NCBI RefSeq assembly: GCF_029852145.1
Contig: NC_079979.1
Coordinates: 4,378,501-4,442,500, forward strand
DNA from: Microplitis mediator
Taxonomy: Eukaryota > Arthropoda > Insecta > Hymenoptera > Braconidae
Length of the DNA stretch: 64,000 bases
Reading direction: 5' to 3'
Numbering within the stretch: the stretch's first letter is position 1; the number at the start of each line of letters is the position of its first letter. Both the position numbers and the translations under genes were made by a program. The notes below the pieces were generated by a model that had not been told where the DNA came from, ran no database searches, and saw only the letters and a program-made list of their open reading frames with translations. Positions 1-11,601 of this stretch are shown here, one piece after another.

Positions 1-100
1 TTCTCTATAATTGTTAATTAATATGAAGAGGTATTTACTGTTTCTTGACAAATAAAAATAATGCATACTAGGATTATATGTTATTATCAAGTAGTCTGTG

Positions 101-835
101 CACTCTCTAAAACTAAATTAGTGAAAAACCACTAATTACTTGTGAATATTCACTAATCTAAATTGTCCAAAGTATACGACTATGAATTAGTGACTATTCA
201 CTTTTTGAATTAGTAAAAAAATCAACATATAGAATTAGTGAAAATTTCACTGATTGAATTAGTCAAAAATGTACTAATTCACTTGTTGACGAGGATTTAT
301 TTGGAAAAATATTGTATCGTTGCTAATAATATTGTATCAAAATATTATTATTATTATGATTATTATTTGTAATTGATTATAAAATTTTTTTAGCAACTTG
401 ATCGACTAAATTAACAATTAAAATTACTTTCATACGGTAAATATTTATATCATAATTATAACTCATAACCTGAATCTATTGTCAATGATGGTTTTGATTC
501 AGGTTCGGTAAAAAAAATTGGAGTAAAAATATAAAGCTATTAAAAAATAACAAGATGTATTATTTAGCAACTAAATTAGGTTTTATTTAATTAACTTACT
601 TGAATTAGTACTGTTCAGTTGTATTTAAAAATTATCGTAATTAATTTTGCCCTGAATTTGATAATTCAATGATAGAATAAAAAGTCCTTAAGCGAGGCGC
701 CACTAGTAATCATTGTAGAATCCGGGGAATCACTAATGAATTAGTGAATCTAATTCAAAATCACTAATTTTGTAGTGAATTTTAAGATCACTATTTCAAT
801 TAGTGAAATTTTCACTTATTTAGTTTTAGAGAGTG
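101..835. mobile_element. Palindromic-array miniature element, CACTCTCT ends
   Basis: The ends are inverted repeats: CACTCTCTAAAACTAAATTA at the left and its near-complement at the right, finishing GAGAGTG. Both subterminal regions are filled with copies of ATTAGTGAA / TTCACTAAT in both orientations. The 2-bp flanks are TG (left) and CG (right), which could be a decayed 2-bp target duplication. No coding potential is seen. C...G termini, A-rich TIRs and an own palindromic motif match the other elements of this type in the window (for example 9594-11388 and 27212-28154). The superfamily is not certain; CACTA-like is possible. Confidence 0.6.
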
Positions 836-1642
836 CGAGTCGAAAAATTAATTCAACTTTGGGCCTCAAAGTTCTACATGAGGAGTTTGTGGGTCAATTT
901 TGTACCTGAAGGTTGACAACTGCGTGCAAAAAGAATCCCAGTTTAGACCTAAATGTTGTAGTTACGGGTGATTTTACGTAATTGAATTTAGAACTAGTAT
1001 TAAAATATCTATCCTAATTTGATCCTCAAAATCCCCGTAATATACACTGAGATAAAAAAATATATATTCCTAAATAAAATTACTTAATCAAGTATTTTAC
1101 TACTACTGAGCTAATATTTTCGTAATTACAGTAAAAATAATTTTTTAATTCAAGTAATTCATTAGATTATATAATGTCGAAAGAAAAATTTATTTTATTA
1201 AACTAAAATTTGGTGATTTTTTTTTTTAAATATTTATTATTATCATTTTACTTATTTATAGGAGTAAATATGTATGTTGATTGTATGGGAATGCGATTTT
1301 TTGTTTCTCATAATCATTTCCTCCTACTGACGCTGTAACTTATGTTATGAAACCAGGTAATTATAAGACTGTTATGTTATCCATTGATTTTTGTCATTGT
1401 TTATTTTGCCATCTTATTAATTAAATAATAAAATGGAAATATCCAAAGGCTTAAAATTATGTTTCTCAAAAATAAATAATTTTTATTACTTTATTATTAA
1501 TGTCGATGATGAATTGTGATGAGGGCAATAGAAAACTGAAAAACTTTTACGGTTATCAGATAATTTTGTCCAAAATTTTCTCTAAAATAAAAGCCCTAAA
1601 CGCAAAATAAAGACACAGACCCGATGCTTTACTCTGTGAACT

Positions 1643-2471
1643 CCCGTATGAAAAAACTTTATATGTGAAAAAATATATGAAAATTATAATGTGATATACT
1701 GCACAATATATAAAATAATATTTATATTTTTGCCGTATTAATATATGATAATATATTGAAAAGAAATATATTACTACAATATATTAATTACATATTTATC
1801 AATATAAATTTTTTTATGTATGTTTAGCATATATATCTTGGTATATTTTATTATATATTGATAGATTGTATTAAAAGTAGTATATTTATTAATATACAGT
1901 ATGATGTATATTTTTTATTCAAGTTTTCCAGTATATTACAAAATATATGGTACTATACATACTTTTCGTACTATGGTATGTTACATAATAAAAAGCATGC
2001 ATTTTTAGTTTGTAATTTTCATTTCTATGCGATCGGGCAGCTTCTCGAAAAATATATAAAGATTATAATTTTCAATATATCGAGAAAAATATAATTTTTA
2101 ATATATTGGAAAAATATAACTTCAATATACCGCAAACCATAGATTTAAACATATAAGTTCTTTCATGTATGATCAATTATATTACAGACAATATATCACT
2201 AATTATATGAGTCAAAATAAATATAAATTTTATTATATTATACTTTATAAATTACATATACGACAAAAATATATTGAGCATTATATGAGATAATATATAT
2301 AGAGAAATATAAAGATTATATAAAAAGAAATATATTATTTAAAATATATAATATAATATATGTAAAAAACATATATTCATAAATATATATATTTTTGCCG
2401 CCATATATTTATCACATATTCACTATATATATTTTTATATATTTTTAACAATCGTAGCTTTTCCATGCGGG
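1643..2471. mobile_element. CCCGTATGAAAAA-type miniature element, copy A
   Basis: Terminal inverted repeats CCCGTATGAAAAA and TTTTCCATGCGGG bound 829 bp. CT lies immediately outside each end (1641-1642 and 2472-2473), a clean 2-bp target duplication. The interior is almost entirely TATATT / AATATA motifs in both orientations, with a less biased core near 1960-2055. It is closely related to the copy at 15460-16349 along most of its length. No reading frame looks like a protein. Confidence 0.75.
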
Positions 2472-2473
2472 CT

Positions 2474-3436
2474 AGCGAAGTGCATTTCAATTTTTTTACA
2501 ACTTCCATTCTTCGTGAAAAAAACTTGGACAAAGTTCCCATTCACTGTACAAGTGCAACAAAGATAGTACCGATCACCCACTTAAGTGCGAATAGAGAAA
2601 CAAATGAAAACGCCTTACGATATATTTTTTTTTCGCTTCTCCATAAGGAATATGTGCTTTGATAATTTATAAAAGTGTACTAATTATTCAAAATATAACA
2701 TCAGCGTTGGACTTGTGCCTTTCAGATTTTTTCAAACATTCTTGTTTATTGTCGATAAATCGATTTATTTTCATTTCATTTAACTGATTTTTTTTCAAGG
2801 TTTTGAGGACTTAATCATGATTTTAAACCGATAAAGGATTCTCATTTAGATCTCGTAGTTCTCATCTTACTGATATGAGGACTTGGAGTGAAAATGTAGA
2901 ATTGCTGTTCGTGCGATAAATAAAACATCCAAGAAATTGAGGCTCCTGAAGCCCGAATCGGAATTTTTTTTTGGACTCGGGTAGTTTGACCTCATTAATT
3001 ATATGACAACGAGTATTTCATAAGCCAGAAAATTTTATGTCAATTATCATCGAATCTTACAATTAATTGAACGAAGAGTTCAAAATATATAGTAAAAATA
3101 ATATTTAAGGCTTAGGCGGTACTAACCAAATTTTTTAAATTGACTTTTATTTTTATTTTAATTTATCGATCAATTGTTATGACAGCAATTTCTATAGCTT
3201 CCAAAAAAATGTGTAAGACAAACTTTTCGGAAGGTTTTCATCGTTCGAGTGATAAAATTATTTAAGACGTAATTAGAATAGCAAAATTTGGAAATTCGGT
3301 TAGTACTACCCACCCTCAAAGCAACTGCGAAACAGATTGTTATTATAGTATTCCATCATATCTTATTTCTATATAATTAATCGAATCAAAAATTTACGAG
3401 GCATTCGAAAAAAATCTCGAATCTACGATTTCCTTG
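2474..3436. other. Non-coding AT-rich stretch
   Basis: I see no gene. Short open frames here start at weak positions and have compositionally biased translations. No RNA gene or clear repeat boundary is visible. The stretch separates two palindromic-array elements. Confidence 0.4.
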
Positions 3437-4725
3437 CACAGTAAAAAAGGATTCGTCAAAATCCACACTCATCATGTGTAAAACGAACGTTTTACACTAA
3501 TTTATATGTTATTTTAACATGTTGTGTGTTAAAAAAAGTTACGCACGTATATGTTAAAAGTAAAAAATTTTCCAAGTATTTTTTTGTAATGGTCGGCATT
3601 ATTTTTAACATATTTTGTGTGTTGACTTTACAGTAACATAAAAAGTGTTACTTTCGAATAAAATAACATTTTTGAGAGTTAAAAAATCAATCGATTGCGA
3701 CAGTTCAAACAAGATAAATACTGTGTGTTAAAATGGCACACAAAAGTGTTGAAAATTCAACACTCAGAATTTTTACACACGCCCGTATGAAAAAACCATA
3801 TACTGTCGATAATATATAAAAAATATATGGTAAATAACTGAACATATATGGCGGCAAAATTATTAATATTGATTAATATATGATTTATCATATATAATCA
3901 TTTATACGTTTAATATTATAATAATCCATATCATTTATTATATTTGTAATTATATACATGTGATATTGTATCAAAAATTATATGTCCGCTTTATATATTA
4001 ATTTATAATGTAAAATATATGTTTCATCTTATAAATTAATTTATAATTTCATTATTATTATAATCCATATAATTTATAATATATGTAATTGTATACATAT
4101 GATATTACATCTCAAATTATATTATCATTTTATATATAAACTTATAATTTCAATATTATAAAAATTTCGATATTATTATACATAAATAATTTAAAAAATA
4201 CACCCATACTAAAAATTAAAGGAACAAATAAATTTAAGAAATTTTTTAGTGACTTTTGCAAGACTGTAACTTTATGAAAAATAATCATATCGAGATTTAA
4301 AAAAAATCAATTTATAGCTTGGAATTTCTAGTTTTATATTTGTGCAAATATATATAAACATATATCTATATAAATATATATTTACATACATTTATACAAA
4401 TATATGTGAACATATATTTATATAATTATATATTTACATGTATAAATATTATATGTCAGTCATATAATTAAATCATATATCTTATCATATAACTTAAAGT
4501 ATAGTATAAAATATTATAAGCAATAGTTATAAGTTAGCATGTAAAAAAAATATATTACCGATATATATGTTGCAAATTATAAAATCATATAATATTTCGG
4601 CAAAATTTTGTATATGGCTCCATATATGACTTCTTATAATTCCATATAATTTATCATATATTTTGAATTATACTGAAGCTTATATATTGCTTTTTCATAC
4701 GGGCGCTTTTTTTTTACACTTTGAC
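3437..4725. mobile_element. Element with AGTAAAAAA-type ends, interrupted by copy B
   Basis: The left part starts near CACAGTAAAAAAGG and is rich in GTGTTAA / TTAACAC palindromes, including GTGTTGAAAATTCAACAC. It is cut at 3781 by the CCCGTATG element. The sequence resumes at 4704 with CGC and a T-run and ends in an approximate inverted copy of the left terminus. The outer boundaries are approximate because the TIRs are short and diverged. Confidence 0.4.
3782..4703. mobile_element. CCCGTATGAAAAA-type miniature element, copy B
   Basis: CCCGTATGAAAAA at the left and TTTTTCATACGGG at the right are inverted. CG is duplicated outside both ends (3780-3781 and 4704-4705). The subterminal regions are made of CATATAAT / ATTATATG motifs. 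The core (about 4196-4345) differs from copies A and C: it matches the start of a Tc1-like repeat family also present at about 41.12-41.27 kb. This suggests a foreign fragment captured between the palindromic arms. Confidence 0.75.
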
Positions 4726-4951
4726 GACTCGTTTTTAACTGTGTGGGGTCTTAGTCAGATATCTACTTTCTGGGATCAGAACTTTAGACACTCTTTTATC
4801 ATTGCGTTATACAACGAAGACACAGTTATATTTACATTGATATTTTGAATACTAAACAGGTTAGTCGAAAATTTTATTCTATGAATCGTTTTAAATCGCA
4901 TTTTCTAAACAGGGTCGTTCGAGAAATGTCAAACGATAAAACTCTATTAAC

Positions 4952-4954
<3 letters not shown>

Positions 4955-4989
<35 letters not shown>
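4955..4989. repeat. (CA)n microsatellite
   Basis: About 17 uninterrupted CA units, followed by CGTGCGCGCG. A short open frame that runs through it reads as a threonine-histidine repeat and is not a gene. Confidence 0.95.
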
Positions 4990-4995
<6 letters not shown>

Positions 4996-5139
4996 GCGTT
5001 CATATAATTTGTCTCTTTAAAAATGAATAAAATTAAAAAAATTGTATTATTTTGAAAACTTTATACTATTACAGTGCGAAGTTAAAAGCTTAGCTTCTAT
5101 GTATTAGAGTATGAGGTATAGTACGCTAATTATATTCAC

Positions 5140-5221
5140 CTCTATCAAATAAATGATGGTTCCAAGAATAAAAATCAGCAGGAGTTTCTGGTGATGGTGC
5201 AGTTCCGAAAGCTCGAAACAT
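5140..5221 (-). CDS. Candidate coding exon, possibly first coding exon
   Basis: On the minus strand an ATG at 5221 opens a frame reading MFRAFGTAPSPETPADFYSW and then NHHLFDR, ending at a GAG|GTGAAT splice donor (phase 1, last exon base 5140). The amino-acid mix is balanced and unlike the surrounding AT-rich noise. The same frame stays open upstream for about 24 codons (with NNNGNYKLLKLAEEK) back to a TGA, so the start could lie in an earlier exon. About 180 bp upstream, GTTCAGTTG fits an arthropod initiator. No downstream exon was found in the window. I do not recognise the protein. Confidence 0.45.
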
Positions 5222-5419
5222 TTTTTCCTCGGCCAGCTTTAATAATTTGTAGTTCCCGTTGTTATTTTCGAATAACAATTTATATTTTTTCACTTTTTTT
5301 CACGTTGGTAGTGTGCATCAAAATCTTTTAATTTTTTATAACAATAACAATAATAATATTGTTTACAACAAGTGATATAATAAAACGACGACGTTACGAG
5401 ACAACTGAACGGCCTTCGC

Positions 5420-8054
5420 TTATACAGAAGAAACTATTACGACACACTACTATACTACTACAGGTCCTTGTGATCGCGTAATGTTCTGAAGAATCACACT
5501 ATTGCGGAATTTCCTGTCGTTTTATTTTATTTTTAAATTAATATAATTTGTCCCTTTTTAATACTTTAATGAAAATAATATTAAAATACATTTCCTTAAT
5601 TTTCCTATGCAAAGAGAACATAAAAATCAATAATTTACTTTGCGAAATAATTTATTTAAAAATTTATCTCTTTACTGTCATATCACAAAAAAACACTAAT
5701 ATTATATTGCACTACTCCGAGGCTGAATCTCAAGGTCACTACTAAATGACGTGTAAATAAATAAGGTTGTTTAAAAAATAAATATCAAAAATCAATAAAA
5801 AAAAAAACTCATTAACAATCACTTTACATAACAATAAAAAAAAAATTATATGAAAAAATAAATAAAACTTTTTGCACTTTTAAACACGTGTTTTTATTCC
5901 CACTCTGAAGAGCTGTTTTCTGTAATTCAATTTTCTTCTGACTATGCGCACGTGGCCATTTACTACTCCAATATTTGTATTATATAATATTTATATCTAA
6001 TTACTTATGGATGTTAAAATTATAAAAAAATTTTCATTATAATTTTTTTATACACAATTGTATTTACACTTAAGTTAACAAAACTATATTTGGTAGAGGT
6101 GTGGTTACAACCTATATATTTATAAATAGATATGTATTTATGTATGTATACACATATGTGTAATAAAATAAAATAAAGTTAAAGACGTATTTTAATACGA
6201 ACTGTCTGAAGCTTGGTGAAGGAATGGCCGCTCTGCAATGGTCTAGAGCCCTCATGCGTGGGAGTCAGCCAAGAATAGAGTGGGGGGTCTCAAATATTAT
6301 ATACTACACTATACTATAAACTCACCATGCTTCCCCACTACTATTTAAAGTGTTTAGTTGACTAATACTACAGCAATGACAAACCATACTACTACATTTC
6401 TTATAACAGGAAAGTGTAGATATATGATATAAAAGTGTATAGATATCAGCAACTATACAAGCGCGTTTATGTAGTGATAAAATTACCCTAGATGGAGCCA
6501 ATGTACGTAAAACGAAGATCGCTTTAGCTCATATTATAAATATATATATATATATATATATATTACAAAAAAAAAAATATCAGGTACGTAAAGCAAAATT
6601 TTAATATTTTTTATCAAATGTATTATGTTTTGAGTAATTTTTGTATGTATTTAAAATTTAAATAAGTCAAGTTTATATCATAGTAATTCTAACTGTGTTA
6701 AATATTAATTAATGTGATTGGATGAATAAATATTAGTTTTAAAATGTTGATACGATACTGAACTGCTTGCGTAGCAAAAGTCGATAAACAGAGTGAAAAA
6801 AAAATATTACAAAAGCGTGAGAGAGAAAAACTATGCCATACATTGTACTCTTTGCCTAAAGCTTAAAGGGGTTAAAGATAATGTAATGTAAGTGAGGTAA
6901 GACTAAGGCGCTATGCATTATATCAGTAAACTCGTACTGAGCATGTGCGGTATATCATGCGTATCTACGTATGTATCATGATATAAGTGCTTATGACGAT
7001 ACGAGGCACGTATACAATACTTACGTCAGACGTGAATATAACAAAAGTAGTTTACGCCGTCAACGTATTTTTGATCTTGAAATCAATCTGTTACGGTATA
7101 TATATATATATATATATAAATACTTTTTTTTTAGGGTCAATGTATCAAAATTGCTACGTATAATTTACCTGTATATACGAATCCAATTCTTCAATCAATC
7201 GAAATAACAATAACTATAAGAATAATAATATCAATGCAAACTAAAGTTTTAATTGAAACAGTACCAGAAAACTCAAGATCATGTGGATACAAAAGAGCTG
7301 GCATAATTAAGTGATAAGATTACAACCGCAAAGTATATAGAACATTCTAGCTTTCTTCTATTTTGTTTCGTTAGTGACGTGATATATAAAGCGACTTTCA
7401 TACACTCGCGTCGTTTTCCTGAATCTGAAGAAAGCCGTTTAATAATAGTTTCGTTTTCCTTTTTTAAATATGTAAATATCTTGAGGCTCTCAAAATATTA
7501 AACACTATAGATTTTATATAGACGATTATGAATTTTTGAAGAAAAAAATATTCACATGCATGTATTTATTGAGAATATTTTTCGGAGTCTATTTTTGATG
7601 TTTCGATTCGACTATGCTTAAGAGATAAAGTTCAATGCCTTTTCCATTTCCTGTCGATCATCGTCCCCTACTCTGCTATTATACACAACGCCCTCGTTTT
7701 ACGTGTATATCCGAAAATCCGCTATCAAAATGCGTGTGAGAGTACAATACATGGATAACGTGGTATACCTATTACTATAGCCAAATCATGCCATAGCTTT
7801 GTTTGCTGCATGCACTCAGGAAAAAAATGATTCACTTCATTTCTCCTCGTCCCATTAGTCAGCGCGTGTGTGGATACTCTTGTGTCTACTATTGACAAGA
7901 AAATACATATAGAGAAAAGGGCAGAAAAGAATGCGGACTAATGTAAAGAGAAAGAAAGAAAAAGATAGGTCCCCCTGGTCGACTACACTGCACTAGGAAC
8001 CCCTCGAGCTACCACACTAGCAGAGGTCCGACCCAACCACGACACCACGTTAGC
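5420..8054. other. Mostly unique, non-repetitive region with no resolved gene
   Basis: This is less repetitive than its neighbours, with patches of higher GC near 6190-6310, 7640-7760 and 7920-8045. It holds a TA microsatellite (about 6537-6562) and a second one near 7097. The stretch just below 8055 may be 3' UTR of the minus-strand exon at 8055-8202, with an AATAAA on the minus strand near 7564. A 31-codon plus-strand frame from the ATG at about 6224 (MAALQWSRALMRGSQPRIEW...) is too short to support. Confidence 0.35.
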
Positions 8055-8202
8055 TTATATAATATTTTGAGGAGTAGAAATGGAGGAGTGCCCTATCAGA
8101 CATTTGTGTTTGATGACGGCATAGCCAAGGGTTGGTGGTTCATCTAAACTATAGACAATTTTACGTCCACATCCCTTTAAAAACATTTCACTGCCAAAGC
8201 AT
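8055..8202 (-). CDS. Candidate terminal coding exon
   Basis: Minus strand: a good splice acceptor (TTGATTTCACAG) precedes a frame reading CFGSEMFLKGCGRKIVYSLD, then EPPTLGYAVIKHKC, LIGHSSISTPQNII and a TAA at 8057-8055, about 48 residues. The balanced composition, in a region where chance frames are Lys/Asn/Ile/Phe-rich, argues for real coding. If the acceptor is right, the exon begins with the last base of a split codon. The stop makes it look terminal. I do not recognise the family, and the upstream exon was not located. Confidence 0.45.
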
Positions 8203-8459
8203 CTGTGAAATCAATAATACATAGGAAAATTTTTATAAGATAAATTAATACTAAAATATCAATAATAGATGTAATCCAACAAATAGTAACAAAAACATTA
8301 GTAAAATATTGAAATAAGTTTGGTAATTATGCTATCTCAGAACAAGTTAGTTACTTATTTTTATTGAACAAGTAATTTGTTTATTTTAAAATTAAAAATT
8401 TTCAAGAACAGTTCCGATATATATCATTCAAAATATTTCTTTATAAATATATATATATA
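8203..8459. other. AT-rich flank, possible intron
   Basis: Sequence with no repeats I could recognise and no open frame. It would be intron if the exon at 8055-8202 is real. It ends in an (AT)n run that served as target for the mariner-like element at 8460. Confidence 0.3.
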
Positions 8460-9268
8460 TTAGGGTGAGCCAAAAAAAACAACCTATCGAATTTACGTCT
8501 TAAAAAGGACCTATATATCGAGAAAAAAATTATCCCATTGGGAAAAATTTTTAGCTCAATTTTAAAAGGTGTCGGTAGCCATTTGAAATTTCCCATTTAA
8601 ATAACATGCAAAAAAATTTTTTTTTATTAAAAATATTATAACTTTTGAACCGTGTGAGATAAAAATTCGGCTCTAGAATATTCTTGTAGGGCATTAAATT
8701 TTTTAAAAGAAAGTCCTGGGAGTCGAATTTGTAACTAACAGGCCATCAAAGTCTAGAGTAAACAAAATCATACAAATTTAAGGCTTTATTATTAAAAATA
8801 TCAATACTACGAGAAAATTTGTTCTCCATGTAGTGCAATGAAATCACCAACAATATCCACGTTGTAACAAATAATATTTTGTTATCGATCACAATAAAAG
8901 AAAAGTATTTGGAAAATCCAAATAAAGCCTTAAATTTTTATGATTCTGTTTACTCTAGACTTTGATAGCCTGTTAGTATACGAAATATTCAGCTTACAAA
9001 TTCGACTCCCAGGACTTTCTTTTAAAAAATTTAATGCCCTACAAGAATATTCTAGAGCCGAATTTTTATCTCACACGGTTCAAAAGTTATAATATTTTTA
9101 ATCAAAAAAAATTTTTTTGCATGTTATTTAAATGGGAAATTTCAAATGGCTACCGACACCTTTTAAAATTGAGCTAAAAATTTTGCCTAGTGGGAGAATT
9201 TTTTTCTCGATATATAGGTCCTTTTTAAGACGTAAATTCGATAGGTTGTTTTTTTTGGCTCACTCTAA
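8460..9268. mobile_element. Fold-back mariner-like element, TTAGGGTGAGCC ends
   Basis: Near-perfect inverted arms (about 8460-8835 and 8890-9268) begin TTAGGGTGAGCC and end GGCTCACTCTAA, inserted in TA repeats. Each arm is about 370 bp, with a roughly 60-bp spacer. The frame at 9132-9494 crosses the right arm and is not coding. The ends are of a type common among insect mariner-derived fold-back repeats (from memory). No transposase is present. Confidence 0.75.
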
Positions 9269-9593
9269 TATATATATATATATATATATTAGAGTGAGCC
9301 AAAAAAAACCGACAATTTTTTTCTTTTCGATCTCGCATGAAAATTTGTTGGTTTACGATGTGTTAAGAAGCCTCTCCAAAAATCTGCTCGATAAAAAATT
9401 TTCAAGAGGCCGCTCACGAATTTTGAAAATATCAAAAATGATGAAAATTCGGATTTTTATTTCTAAATTTTTTTCTTTCTCGTGGCAGCAATAGTTTATA
9501 TTTGTATAATCATGACCATGCTGAAAATTTCAGCCCAAAATTTAAATATTTAAACGGCGCTCAAGAATTTTGAATATTAACTGATAATATGTA

Positions 9594-11388
9594 CACGGAA
9601 AAAAAATTCACGGATTTTTTACGATTTAACTATCGTAATTTTCATTATATAGTATTGTAACGCTGGACTATAAGTTTTCAATAATAATTTTTACAATAGA
9701 CTATCGTAATTTTTATTTTATAATTTATACTACTACCAGAAAGAAAAAATCAGATACTATAGAGTAAATTATACAAGTTGTGTTAACATAAATTCTAATA
9801 CAACTATCGTAAAATGAATGAGTCGGTAATGTAGAATTTCTTTAAATATAAAATAATAATTAGAAGTCAATGGAGTAAAATATATTTTCTTAAAAAAGTA
9901 GAACTTATAATTAATAAAAAAGAAAAATTTATCATTTGGAATTTTTTTTTTTTTTTTAACAGTTAAATTGAGAAGGAAAATACAATCTCGAAATAAAAAT
10001 AAAACATGTTGAAGTAGTAATAATAAAACATTTATTTAATATTTTTTCAAACATATTTTTTTGGTATATATAAAATTTATGAATAAATAACTCATTTATT
10101 TGTATTCAAAATACGCACATGTAGAAAATTAAAAAAACCATAGGTGCAATTTTTTCGAATACTTTTTTTCTATAATTTATCATTTTTAAAAAAATCCAAA
10201 AATTATTAGGCGTCTGCTAACTTCAGTATCATAAAGAAATGTTGAATGTCCATAATTTGAGGTTATTGAAATGTTTTACCTCTCGCAAAGCCGGGTAAAA
10301 TTATTCATTGTCGACAAATGAAGATTATCCTGTAACAAAATTAGGAGAATTGAATTTATTAGAAAAAATAAATTTTCATTCATTTAGAATCATTTATCCT
10401 ATGACCACAAAATACTACTAAATTGTTTATAAAAATAAACTTCTTGTCCAGATAAATGATTTTAAAACGAACGATATACATGATACTGAAGTTAGCAGAT
10501 ATCTAATAATTTTTGGATTTTTTTTTAGACGATAAATAATTAAAAAAAAAATATTTAAAAAAATTGCACCCATAGTTTTTTAAATTTTCTACATGTGTAT
10601 TTTTTTAGTTTTTTTTTTTTTGTAATTTCTTTGGTGAAAAAAAAAATCCGAAAATTACTAATTATCTGCCAACTTCAGGATCATACGATATACCCACAGA
10701 ATATTAAGTTTAATAAAAATTGAATAATAATAATTATACTTACACCACCAAATTATTATATTCCACAATCTATGTAGGTTTGTAATGACGAAAGTACAGT
10801 TTTTATTTTAAATTTCTTATTTACAATTGTCCGAAAAACGTCATGAATAATAACCTCTATTTCTGCACTACACTGTGGATAAAGATGAACTGATTTATAA
10901 ATATATATAGTTGAACCACAAATAATACAGACAAAGTAGATGTCATCATTTGTATTTATATATATATATATACACTCATACAAGCATCACATCATGGTTT
11001 GTGACAACACTTGTCTTTCATACGTAAACGCTTCAGATGGCATATACTATACCATTTCAGAAAATTTACAATCCAACTATCGTAATTTTTGTAGCTTGTA
11101 TTGTAAAAACATAGAGGCAGCACTGTAAATTAAAAGGAAGAATAAAAGAATAAATAGTATAATTAAATCTTATTTTTTATTCTTTTACTATTTACGATAG
11201 TAACATTGTAATATTTCTTATTGAATTGATTACAATAAACTCTTAATGAAATTACGATAGTGAATAGTAAAAAATCTTTTAAAAACTGTAAATTTTCGTA
11301 TCATATATTTGAATGTTACAGATAATAAAAGTATAGTCCAGGATTACGATAGTAATATTGGAATTTTTCGTCGAATTTTTTTTCCGTG
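9594..11388. mobile_element. CACGGAAAAAA element with ACTATCGTAATTT arrays
   Basis: Terminal inverted repeats CACGGAAAAAAAATTC and GAATTTTTTTTCCGTG bound 1795 bp, flanked by TA on both sides. The target is independently visible uninterrupted at about 32,899 (ATATGTAACTAA), which confirms both ends. Subterminal regions contain many ACTATCGTAA motifs on the left and TACGATAGT on the right. The core holds a separate inverted repeat (10113-10690). The two ~70-aa frames in the core overlap antisense, contain TATA runs and do not look coding. Confidence 0.8.
10113..10690. repeat. Inverted repeat with an extra third arm, core of the 9594 element
   Basis: A segment with ACATGTAGAAAATT, a TGCAATTTTTT stretch and CTGCTAACTTCAGTATCAT (10113-10235) recurs in inverse orientation at about 10475-10600. 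A further piece of the family, with CTGCCAACTTCAGGATCAT, follows at 10620-10690. It may be an older fold-back element carried as cargo. Confidence 0.6.
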
Positions 11389-11601
11389 TACCTAATAGTT
11401 TGAATTAGTTTTTATATTTTTTTATAACTCAATTATTGTCATTTCACTTAAATATAACTTTATATTATAAAAAAAATCCTCACCAAATTTCACCAAGATA
11501 TCTTTAAAATTGAGCTATCACAGAGGAGGGTCCCCTTTCCCATTTAAAATACCCGTGAAAATTTTTAATTTAAGTTTTTCGTTATTAAGGCTAAAAAAAT
11601 T

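Larger units (their letters stand above)
9289..11470. mobile_element. Left part of a TTAGAGTGAGCC mariner-like element, split by an insertion
   Basis: The left part (9289-9593) matches the left arm of the element at 32593-34277, starting TTAGAGTGAGCC. It is interrupted at 9594 and resumes at 11391 with CCTAATAGTTTGAATTAG, matching the 32593 copy (about 32899-32960). The right arm is not found here, so the copy is truncated, apparently where the AACTTCCCGCT-type repeat begins. Confidence 0.65.

Noticed and set aside
9132..9494. 120-aa frame
   Set aside because: Runs across the end of one mariner-like repeat, a TA microsatellite and the start of the next; no protein character.
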